DNA from: Christensenella sp. UBA1750
GTDB taxonomy: Bacteria > Bacillota > Clostridia > Christensenellales > UBA1750
DNA: 42,484 bases
Assembly: GCA_002315655.1 (NCBI GenBank)
Contig: DCHO01000062.1
Coordinates: forward strand, 1,308 to 43,791
Direction of reading: 5' to 3'
Shown here: positions 15,482-22,527 of the stretch, piece by piece
How positions within the stretch are numbered: position 1 is the first letter of the stretch
Layout of the letters: the number at the start of each line of letters is the position of its first letter
Notes under the pieces: model-generated
The model's database searches: none
What the model was told of the DNA's origin: nothing
Seen by the model: the letters and a program-made list of their open reading frames with translations, nothing else
Made by a program: the position numbers and the translations under genes

Positions 15482-16381
15482 ATGAATTGTACCTTATGCG
15501 GTCACCGCTGCGGGATTGACCGTGCCGCCTCCGAGATCGGCTTCTGCACCATGGGTGAGCAGGCACTCATCGCCAAGGTCATGCTGCACAAGTGGGAGGA
15601 GCCCTGCGTAAGCGGCACCAACGGCAGCGGCGCAGTGTTCTTCTCCGGCTGCTCGCTGCGCTGTGCCTATTGCCAGAACTGGGAAATTTCCCACGGCGGA
15701 AAAGGCCTGCCCGTGGATGTGGACAGGCTCCGCGACATTTTTGACGAGCTTGCCGACAAGGGCGCGCACAACATCAACCTCGTCAATCCTACCCACTTTG
15801 TCCCCTTCATCGCCAAAGCCTTCCGCCGCTATCCAAAGCGTATTCCCGTGGTCTACAACACCCACGGCTACGATTCCATGGAAGCCCTGAAAATGATGGA
15901 CGGCATCGTGGATATATACCTGACCGACCTCAAATACACCTATTCCATGCCCGCCCGCCGTTATTCCGCCGCGCCGAACTACTTTGAGGTGGCCAAGGTC
16001 GCCATTGACGAAATGTTCCGGCAGGTAGGGCCTGTGCAATACGACGAAAACGGGCTGCTGAAAAAGGGCGTCATCATCCGGCACTTGATTCTGCCCGGGC
16101 AGACCGCTCAGGCCAAGGACGTGATTGACTACGTTGCCGACCACTTTGAGCAGGGCTCTGTGCTTTTCTCCCTCATGGCGCAGTACACCCCCTGCGGCGA
16201 AGCTCTGCGCTACGCGGAAATCAACCGCCCCTTAAAGCAGGAGGAATACGACGAGGTCGCGCAGTACTTAATGGATTCCCCCGTCGAGGACGGCTTTATG
16301 CAGGAATTGGAATCCGCCTCGGAGGACTTCATCCCCCAGTGGGACTTTGAGGGCGTTCTCCCGCCAAAGGAAGACGAATAA
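15482..16381 (+). CDS. Radical SAM protein, PflA-like (COG1313-type) (299 aa)
   Basis: A radical SAM enzyme with the [4Fe-4S]/SAM motif CSLRCAYC (Cys57, Cys61, Cys64) followed by QNWEIS. An N-terminal cysteine cluster (Cys3, Cys6, Cys10, Cys22) may bind another iron-sulfur cluster. Later family motifs include NLVNPTHF, PVVYNTHGYDSME and DIYLTDLKY. It is annotated in relatives as a pyruvate formate-lyase-activating-like protein, but it is not adjacent to any glycyl radical enzyme here, so its target is unknown. Strong promoter, own terminator: monocistronic. Start by AGGAGG 8 nt upstream of ATG. Confidence 0.85.
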   Translation: MNCTLCGHRCGIDRAASEIGFCTMGEQALIAKVMLHKWEEPCVSGTNGSGAVFFSGCSLRCAYCQNWEISHGGKGLPVDVDRLRDIFDELADKGAHNINLVNPTHFVPFIAKAFRRYPKRIPVVYNTHGYDSMEALKMMDGIVDIYLTDLKYTYSMPARRYSAAPNYFEVAKVAIDEMFRQVGPVQYDENGLLKKGVIIRHLILPGQTAQAKDVIDYVADHFEQGSVLFSLMAQYTPCGEALRYAEINRPLKQEEYDEVAQYLMDSPVEDGFMQELESASEDFIPQWDFEGVLPPKEDE

Positions 16382-16397
16382 GCCCCTAAAATACATT

Positions 16398-16433
16398 AAA
16401 ATCCTCTCCCTGTCTGCCGAGGAGAGGATTTTT
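16398..16433. terminator. Terminator between radical SAM and YoeB genes
   Basis: AAATCCTCTCC (from 16398) pairs with GGAGAGGATTT (to 16431), followed by T residues; A residues on the other side make it usable by both convergent genes. Confidence 0.8.
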
Positions 16434-16434
16434 A

Positions 16435-16701
16435 CTATATATTTTCGTAATGTGACCATGCGGAGAGGATTTTGACCGTTTTTGATTCTTCGATCACCTG
16501 ATAAACCAGTCTGTGCTTGAGGTTGATTCGCCGGGAATACAGACCGTCCAGATCGCCCACCAGCTTTTCATACGTCGGCGGATTCCGATATGGATTTTCC
16601 TTGAGCAATTCGATCAGGGCTTTGGCCTTCTTATCCAAACCGGCAGCGGTCAGGTTCGGGAAATCCTTCAAGGCTTGCCTTGCGACAACGACGGAATACA
16701 T
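16435..16701 (-). CDS. yoeB: YoeB/Txe-family mRNA interferase toxin (88 aa)
   Basis: A ribosome-dependent endoribonuclease of the RelE superfamily. The YoeB pattern is clear: PPTYEKLVGDLDGLYSRRINLKHRLVYQV (family pattern WSRRIxxxHRLVY, with Tyr for the usual Trp) and a C-terminal HY pair (His84, Tyr85) needed for catalysis in E. coli YoeB. A Glu at 45 and Arg at 58/64 fit the other catalytic positions. The ATG follows the antitoxin stop TAG without any gap, so the toxin is translated by coupling. Length is typical (84-90). Confidence 0.9.
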   Translation of the reverse strand: MYSVVVARQALKDFPNLTAAGLDKKAKALIELLKENPYRNPPTYEKLVGDLDGLYSRRINLKHRLVYQVIEESKTVKILSAWSHYENI

Positions 16702-16950
16702 CTACCAGTTCACCTCATCCATGCTGACGCAATCGGCAACCGCTTCCTTTTTCCCGAGAAGAATCTTCTCTTTCAGCGCATTTTCCGAGCACAGTTCCAA
16801 GGTCGCCAGAAGTCCGTTGTATTCTTCTTCGGAAATGATAACTGCATTGCCGTCCTTTGTGTTGACGTTGATGGTTTCGTTGTATTTGATCGTGTTGCTG
16901 AGCATACTGAACAGATTTTTACGCAATGCCGTTGCGCTGGTGTTCGTCAT
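16702..16950 (-). CDS. yefM: YefM/Phd-family antitoxin (82 aa)
   Basis: N-terminal DNA-binding half of the Phd/YefM type (NTSATALRKNLFSMLSNTIKYNETINVNTKDGNAVIISEEEYNGLLATLEL), then an acidic, flexible toxin-binding tail ending EAVADCVSMDEVNW. Start codons GTG 16959, ATG 16956 and ATG 16950 are in frame; AAGGAG at 16961-16966 is best spaced (10 nt) for 16950. The promoter carries an inverted repeat with the GTAC core expected for YefM operators. Pair with the YoeB toxin immediately downstream is complete. Confidence 0.9.
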   Translation of the reverse strand: MTNTSATALRKNLFSMLSNTIKYNETINVNTKDGNAVIISEEEYNGLLATLELCSENALKEKILLGKKEAVADCVSMDEVNW

Positions 16951-16966
16951 TCTCATCACGCTCCTT

Positions 16967-17003
16967 TATGTACAGTATAGCGTACATAGATAAAGCCTGT
17001 CAA
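16967..17003 (-). promoter_or_regulatory. Promoter and operator of yefM-yoeB
   Basis: Minus strand TTGACA (16998-17003), 18-nt spacer, TATACT (16974-16979). TATGTAC (16967-16973) and GTACATA (16982-16988) form a perfect inverted repeat around the -10. The known E. coli YefM operator uses TGTACA palindromes, so autorepression here is likely. Confidence 0.75.
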
Positions 17004-17048
17004 TACACACTCTACGCCAAACACTTCCAAGTGTCAAAGTATTTTTTA

Positions 17049-18731
17049 TTAGTATTTCTTCTTCGGCCTGTCCTTGCGCAGCGTGCCCTTTTTCGGCGCG
17101 GCGGTAAAGAGCGAGAAGCGCACGCGGAAGCCCTTGATCTTGGTCATCTGCATGGTTTGGAGGATTTTCTTCGCGCTGTCCGGCGTGACCTCCACCACGG
17201 TGTAATCGTTATAAATGTCGATTTTGCCGATGGTTGCGGCGGGTGCGCCCGATTCGCTGACGATGGCGCTGACAATGAAGTTCGGCGCGATGCGCTGGTT
17301 GCGCCCGATGGTGCATTTGAGCGGCACCCTGTCTTCGCCCAGCTCCCGATGGGGCTTTTTCGCATCTTTGCCGAATCTGCGCTGTTCGGAAGGTTTCAGG
17401 GCGGGCACAATGTCCGTGACTTCGGGAATCGCCATCGCGCTTTCCCCCGCCGCCATGCGGCACAGGGTCGCACACAGGGTTTCCGCGCTCATGCCTTCTT
17501 CCAGCAATTCGGAGACCAGCGGCAGCCAGTTGTCATTCTCCTTGCGCCAGCGCTCCTTCAGAATGTCGGCTTTCAGTGCCTCACGGTGCTGTTCTTCCAA
17601 GTCCTCGATTTTAGGCATATACGCCCGCTTGATGGGCAGTTTGATGTAGCGTTCCAAATCCTTGATGCGGCGGATGTGCAGGGCGGAGCAGGCCAGCGTG
17701 TGCGAAACGCCGGTTCTTCCGGCGCGTCCCGTGCGCCCGATGCGGTGGATGTAATATTCGTTATCCTCGGGAATGTCGTAGTTGATGACCGCCTTCACAT
17801 CCTCCACGTCAATACCGCGTGCCGCCACGTCCGTGGCTACCAGCACGGAAATGCGCCCCATTTTGAAATCGCTCATCACCTTGGTGCGCTGTCCCTGGGT
17901 CATTTCGCCGTGCAGTCCCGTGACGGAGAACCCGGCTTCCGTCAGGTATTCCGTCAGCTCGTCCACCATTTTTCGGGTGTTGCAAAATACCAGTGCGCGT
18001 CCCTGCCCGAACCGCTGCAAAAGCAGGTTGCAGGCGGCCATTTTCTGCTCGGACGGCACATGATAATAGAGCTGCTCAATGGTGTCCAGCGTCCGCTGCC
18101 CACCGTCCACCGCCAGCATTTCCGGCTCCCGCTGGAAATCGCGGGTCAGAGAAAGAATTTCCGGCGGCATGGTGGCGGAGAACAGCAGCGTCTGGCGTTC
18201 CTCCGGGGTCTGCTCCAGAATGGTGCGAATGTCGTCAATGAAGCCCATGTCCATCATCTCATCCGCCTCATCCAGCACCACGGTTTCCAGCTCGTCCAGC
18301 ACCAGCGTTCCTCTGTCCATGTGATCCATCACGCGCCCCGGCGTGCCGACAACAAGATTCGCCGTGCGCAAGCCCGCCATCTGCGCGGTGTAGGAATCGC
18401 CGCCGTAGATGGTGGTGACGTGCAGGCTTTTCTTGTATTTTCCGAACTTGCGCATTTCGCCGCTGATCTGCAGCGCCAGCTCGCGGGTGGGCGCCAGCAC
18501 CAGTGCTTTGGGGTGATTGGGCTTTGCGGGGGTCAGCTTCTCCACAATGGGCACGCCGAAGGCCGCCGTTTTGCCCGTGCCGGTGGAGGAACGCCCCACT
18601 ACGTCCTTCCCTTCCAGAATCAGCGGAATCGCGGAGGCCTGAATGGGCGTCATTTCGGTGTAGCCCAGCTCCATCACGCCGTTCAGAACATCCTGCGACA
18701 GCGGCAGAACATCAAAAGTCATATTTTCCAT
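17049..18731 (-). CDS. DEAD-box ATP-dependent RNA helicase, DbpA/CsdA-like (560 aa)
   Basis: Unwinds RNA during ribosome assembly or mRNA turnover. Q motif with TPIQ (28-31), motif I GRSSTGTGKTAAF (47-59), PTRELALQ, DEAD in VLDEADEMMDMG (near 155), SAT, and motif VI HRIGRTGRAGR. After the helicase core comes a long linker, then a C-terminal DbpA-type RNA-binding domain (about 455-545, IGRNQRIAPNFIVSAIVSESGAPAATIGKIDIY) and a basic tail KKGTLRKDRPKKKY. Such proteins are often cold-induced; the leader carries a strong hairpin directly at the promoter. AAGGA stands 8 nt before ATG. Confidence 0.92.
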   Translation of the reverse strand: MENMTFDVLPLSQDVLNGVMELGYTEMTPIQASAIPLILEGKDVVGRSSTGTGKTAAFGVPIVEKLTPAKPNHPKALVLAPTRELALQISGEMRKFGKYKKSLHVTTIYGGDSYTAQMAGLRTANLVVGTPGRVMDHMDRGTLVLDELETVVLDEADEMMDMGFIDDIRTILEQTPEERQTLLFSATMPPEILSLTRDFQREPEMLAVDGGQRTLDTIEQLYYHVPSEQKMAACNLLLQRFGQGRALVFCNTRKMVDELTEYLTEAGFSVTGLHGEMTQGQRTKVMSDFKMGRISVLVATDVAARGIDVEDVKAVINYDIPEDNEYYIHRIGRTGRAGRTGVSHTLACSALHIRRIKDLERYIKLPIKRAYMPKIEDLEEQHREALKADILKERWRKENDNWLPLVSELLEEGMSAETLCATLCRMAAGESAMAIPEVTDIVPALKPSEQRRFGKDAKKPHRELGEDRVPLKCTIGRNQRIAPNFIVSAIVSESGAPAATIGKIDIYNDYTVVEVTPDSAKKILQTMQMTKIKGFRVRFSLFTAAPKKGTLRKDRPKKKY

Positions 18732-18756
18732 TGATTGTTTCCTTTATTCATTGAAT

Positions 18757-18786
18757 AAGTGCGTCCGGGCGAACCCAAACGCACTT
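18757..18786 (-). promoter_or_regulatory. Leader hairpin of the helicase gene
   Basis: AAGTGCGT (18757-18764) pairs perfectly with ACGCACTT (18779-18786). No T-run follows on either strand, so it is not a standard terminator. It lies at or just downstream of the probable transcription start. Confidence 0.5.
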
Positions 18787-18788
18787 AG

Positions 18789-18818
18789 TATATAGATTTT
18801 TCCTATCCTTTGTGGCAA
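18789..18818 (-). promoter_or_regulatory. Candidate promoter of the helicase gene
   Basis: Minus strand TTGCCA (18813-18818), 18-nt spacer, TATATA (18789-18794). Confidence 0.45.
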
Positions 18819-18855
18819 TTTCTTGTTATTTCTCCAATAATTTATGGCTTTCCCG

Positions 18856-20496
18856 TTACTTTTCCTCCGCTCTGATGCGGGCGCGGGAAATCTTGCCGGA
18901 AACGGTCTTGGGCAGCTCGTCCACATAGCGCACCACGCGGGGGTATTTGTACGGAGCGGTCAGCTTCTTGACGTAATTCTGCAACTCCTTGGTCAGCTCG
19001 TCCGTGCCCTCATAACCCTTGGAGAGCACAATGGAGGCGCAGACCACCTGCCCGCGGATGGGGTCGGGCGCGGCGGTAATGGCGACCTCGTGCACGGCGG
19101 GATGGGTCAGCAGCACGCTCTCGATCTCGAAAGGCCCGATGCGGTAGCCGGAGCACTTGATCACGTCGTCGTTGCGCCCCACATACCAGTAAAAGCCGTT
19201 CTCGTCCGCCCACGCCACATCGCGGGTGTGATACACATCGTCATAGTTGCGGACGCACTTGCCGTCCTCCCAGTAGCCGCGCAGCAGTCCCGGGGGCACA
19301 AACTTGTCCAAGCCCCGAATGACGATCTCGCCCTCCTGCCCGACGGGACATTCCTTGCCGTCGTCGTCCACAATGGCAATGTCGTAAAGCGGCGAAGGCT
19401 TGCCCAGCGCGCCCGGCTGTGGGTCAAACCAGGGGAAATTACCGATGAGCACGGAGCCTTCGGACTGGCCGAAGCCCTCGTGAATCACCAGACCCGTGAT
19501 TCTCTGAAATTCCTTTGTGACCTCCGCCGCAAGTGCTTCCCCGGCGGTGCCGCAGGAGCGCACGGAGAGGAAGTCCTCTCTGGTGATGCCCTCTTTCATC
19601 ATAAAGCGGTACATCGTGGGCGGCACGCAGAAGGTCGTGGGACGCTCGGTGCGCACCACATTGATGAGGTTTCTTGCGTTGAACTTGTCCATATCATAGC
19701 CCAGCACCGCCGAGCCGGAAATCCACTGACCGTAAATGCAGCCCCAGCCGAATTTCGCCCAGCCGGAATCGGAGACTGTCAGGTGCAATCCGCCGTCCTC
19801 CACGCGCTGCCAGAACTTCGCCGTGACGATGTGCCCCAAGGGATAAGTCTGGTCATGCACAACGAGCTTGGGCATTCCAGTGGTGCCGGAGGTGAAATAG
19901 CACAGCAGCGTATCGTGGTTGCTGATTTCGGGCATGGTGAACTCCGCAGGGGATTCCAAGATGCCCTTGTCGTAGTCCAGCCAGCCTTCCTTTGCGCCGC
20001 GGGCTTTTAGGATGTATTTGAGTCCCGGGCACTGGGGCACGGAATCCTCGATCTGTTTTTGGCTCCACTCATCGTCCGTGCCGATGATGGCCTTGATGTC
20101 GGCGGCATTGACGCGGTACACAATGTCCTTGGTCGCAAGCTGAATGGCCGCAGGGATGATGATGACGCCCATTCTGTGACACGCAACCGCCGTCACCCAA
20201 TACTGCCAGTTTCTTTTGAGCAGGGTGATGATTCTGTCGCCCTTTTTCAGCCCTAAGGAAGCCAGATAGTTAGCCGCCTGCTTGGAGAGGGTGGAAATCT
20301 CCTTGAAGGTGAACTCCTTCCGCTCGCCCCGGTCATTGAGCCACACAAGGGCGCGTTTTTCAGGCTCATTTTCCGCCCAGAAATCCACCACATCGCGGGC
20401 AAAATTGAAGTGTTCGGGAATATGCAGTTCGTAATGCCGCTTGAAATCCTTGTAGGAGTCAAAGGTCGTGCGGGTCAGCAGCTTGGAAAGCAGCAT
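18856..20496 (-). CDS. AMP-forming acyl-CoA synthetase, medium/branched-chain type (546 aa)
   Basis: Activates a carboxylic acid to its CoA thioester through an acyl-AMP. Core motifs: P-loop YFTSGTTGMPKLVVHD (200-215), GFGQSEGS (A5), YHTRDVAWADENGFYWYVGRNDDVIKCSGYRIGPFE-type A7/A8 block, and KTVSGKISRARIR with the catalytic Lys of A10 near the C-terminus. The N-terminus and overall pattern resemble acetyl-/medium-chain (ACSM-like) synthetases rather than long-chain ones. GGAGG 8 nt before the ATG at 20496 fixes the start over upstream ATGs at 20511 and 20514. Its 290-nt leader is a T-box, so supply should respond to uncharged tRNA. Confidence 0.88.
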   Translation of the reverse strand: MLLSKLLTRTTFDSYKDFKRHYELHIPEHFNFARDVVDFWAENEPEKRALVWLNDRGERKEFTFKEISTLSKQAANYLASLGLKKGDRIITLLKRNWQYWVTAVACHRMGVIIIPAAIQLATKDIVYRVNAADIKAIIGTDDEWSQKQIEDSVPQCPGLKYILKARGAKEGWLDYDKGILESPAEFTMPEISNHDTLLCYFTSGTTGMPKLVVHDQTYPLGHIVTAKFWQRVEDGGLHLTVSDSGWAKFGWGCIYGQWISGSAVLGYDMDKFNARNLINVVRTERPTTFCVPPTMYRFMMKEGITREDFLSVRSCGTAGEALAAEVTKEFQRITGLVIHEGFGQSEGSVLIGNFPWFDPQPGALGKPSPLYDIAIVDDDGKECPVGQEGEIVIRGLDKFVPPGLLRGYWEDGKCVRNYDDVYHTRDVAWADENGFYWYVGRNDDVIKCSGYRIGPFEIESVLLTHPAVHEVAITAAPDPIRGQVVCASIVLSKGYEGTDELTKELQNYVKKLTAPYKYPRVVRYVDELPKTVSGKISRARIRAEEK

Positions 20497-20516
20497 GATT
20501 GTTTCCTCCATCACCA

Positions 20517-20808
20517 GAAAAAATAAAGAGCATCCGTCCGTATTTTAGGACGAATGCTCGCGTTACCACCTAAATTCACAGCCGGTATCTATCCCGCTGT
20601 GCGCTCCATAGACACAAGAGATATTGATCTCTTAGGCCCTTCCCCGATAACGTAGGGAATTTCCGTCGATGCCTACTTATGTTTTCAGCACCGAAGCTCC
20701 GGGGCGACTTTTCTCCGAATCCCGCACAAGACCTTACACCACCCGGTCTCTCTCTTTGCTTTGGAATATCCGATACTTCTCCCCTTCAACGCCATGAAGT
20801 ATATCGTT
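20517..20808 (-). promoter_or_regulatory. T-box riboswitch leader of the acyl-CoA synthetase gene
   Basis: On the minus strand: an AGAGAGAGACC-type element in the upper part of stem I (near 20750), the T-box core TTAGGTGGTAACGCG (20559-20573) that pairs TTAGG with CCTAA as antiterminator, and a competing terminator GAGCATTCGTCC/GGACGGATGCTC (20548-20559 with 20528-20539) followed by a T-rich run. The hairpins AAGAGAT/ATCTCTT and CACAGC/GCTGTG lie between. The bulge reads UGGU, which pairs with a tRNA ending ACCA, so the tRNA should have discriminator A73. The specifier codon could not be fixed by hand. Confidence 0.92.
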
Positions 20809-20814
20809 GTGATT

Positions 20815-20843
20815 ATAGTATCAAAAGGAAATGCGCCTGTCAA
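20815..20843 (-). promoter_or_regulatory. Promoter of the T-box transcript
   Basis: Minus strand TTGACA (20838-20843), 17-nt spacer, TACTAT (20815-20820), with an overlapping TATAAT 3 nt further downstream. Confidence 0.8.
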
Positions 20844-20869
20844 GCCCTTCCAAGAAGTTTTACGGATTC

Positions 20870-21268
20870 TCAATTTTCCGCCATGGCAGACAGAACCTTG
20901 GGCAGAATTTCCCGATCCGCAGGCAGCCAGGCAACGCTTTCGATGTTTTCCGCAGACAGCCACCGCCCGTCCATGTGTTCCAGCAGGGTTATGTCTCCTG
21001 TAAGCTCGCAGAGGTAACATTCCAGCGTCATCACCTTATCGCAGGTCTCCCAGGTCACGCTTCCGAGAAGCTCAATCGGGCGCACCTTCGCGTTCAGTTC
21101 CTCCCGCAGCTCCCGAATGACCGCCGCTTTTCCGTCCTCGCCGGGCTCCGCCTTGCCGCCGGGAAATTCCCAGCCGCCCTTTAAGGGGCCTCCCGCACGC
21201 TGGGCGGCGAAGACCTTGTGCTCCTTAACGATTACCGCTGCGGATACAAGCTGTTGTCTCTTCTCCAT
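20870..21268 (-). CDS. NUDIX hydrolase, MutT-like (132 aa)
   Basis: Hydrolyses a nucleoside diphosphate linked to another group; MutT members clean 8-oxo-dGTP from the nucleotide pool. The Nudix box runs from GGKAEPGEDGKAAVIRELREEL (about 37-58), matching Gx5Ex7REUxEE with Asn-Ala in the last positions. The start QQLVSAAVIVKEHKVFAAQRAGGPLKGGWEFPGGK is close to bacterial MutT/CTP-pyrophosphohydrolase proteins. It is the last gene of a run with ddl and the MurF-type ligase (17-nt gap after ddl). No clear terminator is seen before the T-box promoter. Confidence 0.88.
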   Translation of the reverse strand: MEKRQQLVSAAVIVKEHKVFAAQRAGGPLKGGWEFPGGKAEPGEDGKAAVIRELREELNAKVRPIELLGSVTWETCDKVMTLECYLCELTGDITLLEHMDGRWLSAENIESVAWLPADREILPKVLSAMAEN

Positions 21269-21285
21269 TTTGTCGCTCCAAGTGT

Positions 21286-22515
21286 CTATTTTGCGGTCTT
21301 ACCGCCGCCTGCAACCTTGTTGAGGATCGCAGACTGATAGGAGAAGGAGGACGCCTGCTTCTGTCTGAAGGCTTCAAAGGCCGCATCCACCATCTTATCC
21401 AGCAGCTTTGCAAAGGAAATGCCCATGGGCTCGAACAGATAGAAGGCCAAAGAGCCCGGGATGGTGTTGACCTCGTTGACATAAACCCTGCCGGAGTTTT
21501 CGTCGATCATGTAGTCGATGCGCACCACGCCCTTCAAGTCCATGATGCGGAAGATTTCCGCCGTCATGTCCTGAATCCGTTTCGTCATTTCATCGGAAAT
21601 AGGTGCGGGCACCTGACGGGACAGGGACTGCATTCCGCCCTTTGTGCCGCCGGAGGATTTCGCGCCCATACCCTTTGCGCCGCCGAGTTTTCCGCCCTTT
21701 GCGGACTTACCGCCGCGCATATATTTCTGGTCGAAGGTGAGGAATTCTTCCCATGAAACGGGCATTTCGCATAAGGAAACCGTCACATCGCTGCCGAAGC
21801 CAACGGCCGCGCAGTTGATCTCCTTGGGCTTTTCCACGCCGACCTCCACCAAAATTCTGCGGTCAAAGGAGGCGGCAACCTCGATGGCTTTTTCAAGGGA
21901 TTCTCTGTCCTTGGCCTTGGAAATGCCGATGGACGAGCCCAAATTCGCGGGCTTGACGAAGGCGGGGTAGCCGATCTTCTGCTCCACCTTGTCTAAAATG
22001 CTTATTCTGTCCTTCTCCCACTCGCCGCGCTCGAACCAGAACATCGGCAGCACAGGCAGCCCGCTGCCCATGTAGATGAGCTTCATGGCAATCTTGTCCA
22101 TGCCCGTGGAGGAACCCAAGGTTCCTGCGGAGGTGTAGGGGATGTTATAAAGCTCCATCAGCCCCTGCACCGTTCCGTCCTCGCCGTACATCCCGTGGAA
22201 AGCCAGCAGCGCCACGTCAATATCGCAGATAATCTTTTCCTTGCCGAAAAAGCCGGGCTTGTTGCGCACCAAGATGGGCTGACCGTCGGAATCTGCCGTG
22301 ATGCGGCAGGCAGTCACTTCAAACTCATTGAAGTGGGTGTAAAAATCCACACGCCGCAGAGCTTCGCCGGTGAACCAGCGCCCCGCACGGTCAATGTAGA
22401 CCGGGACAATGTTGTACTTGCTGTTGTCCAGATTGTCCATCGCCTGACAGGCGGTGATGATGGAAACGTCGTGCTCACAGGCGCGGCTGCCGTACAAAAC
22501 CAGAATATTCTTCAT
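21286..22515 (-). CDS. ddl: D-alanine--D-alanine ligase with Gly/Lys-rich loop insertion (409 aa)
   Basis: Makes the D-Ala-D-Ala dipeptide for peptidoglycan. ATP-grasp features: VLYGSRACEHDVSIITA at the N-terminus (usual GGxSxEHxVS), FHGMYGEDGTVQGLMELYNIPYTSAG, PAFVKPANLGSSIGISKA, and VRIDYMIDENSGRVYVNEVNTIPGSLA with the Mg2+ ligands. Between about 270 and 305 a Gly/Lys/Ser-rich stretch (GGKSAKGGKLGGAKGMGAKS) lengthens the omega loop over the active site. Length exceeds the usual 300-370. Start: ATG 22515, AAGAGG upstream; 12 nt after the MurF stop. The SRAC in place of the usual glycine/serine loop is unusual. Confidence 0.9.
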   Translation of the reverse strand: MKNILVLYGSRACEHDVSIITACQAMDNLDNSKYNIVPVYIDRAGRWFTGEALRRVDFYTHFNEFEVTACRITADSDGQPILVRNKPGFFGKEKIICDIDVALLAFHGMYGEDGTVQGLMELYNIPYTSAGTLGSSTGMDKIAMKLIYMGSGLPVLPMFWFERGEWEKDRISILDKVEQKIGYPAFVKPANLGSSIGISKAKDRESLEKAIEVAASFDRRILVEVGVEKPKEINCAAVGFGSDVTVSLCEMPVSWEEFLTFDQKYMRGGKSAKGGKLGGAKGMGAKSSGGTKGGMQSLSRQVPAPISDEMTKRIQDMTAEIFRIMDLKGVVRIDYMIDENSGRVYVNEVNTIPGSLAFYLFEPMGISFAKLLDKMVDAAFEAFRQKQASSFSYQSAILNKVAGGGKTAK

Positions 22516-22527
22516 AAAAAGCACCTC

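Noticed and set aside
17004..17048. Terminator of the helicase gene (ACACTT/AAGTGT stem)
   Set aside because: The stem has only six pairs with a two-base loop, and only TTTGG follows, so it was not listed.
16926..18734. 602-residue plus-strand open frame opposite the helicase
   Set aside because: The helicase on the minus strand has all DEAD-box motifs; the opposite frame is His/Gln/Arg-rich low-complexity text with no ribosome site.
18757..18786. Hairpin as terminator of the acyl-CoA synthetase gene
   Set aside because: No T-run on either strand, and a promoter lies between it and the synthetase gene.
20640..20720. AAC (Asn) as T-box specifier
   Set aside because: AAC follows a TGAA-like sequence after a plausible helix, but the UGGU bulge needs discriminator A73 and bacterial tRNA-Asn has G73. 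ACA, AUA, AUC and UUC are also present nearby, so the specifier is left open.
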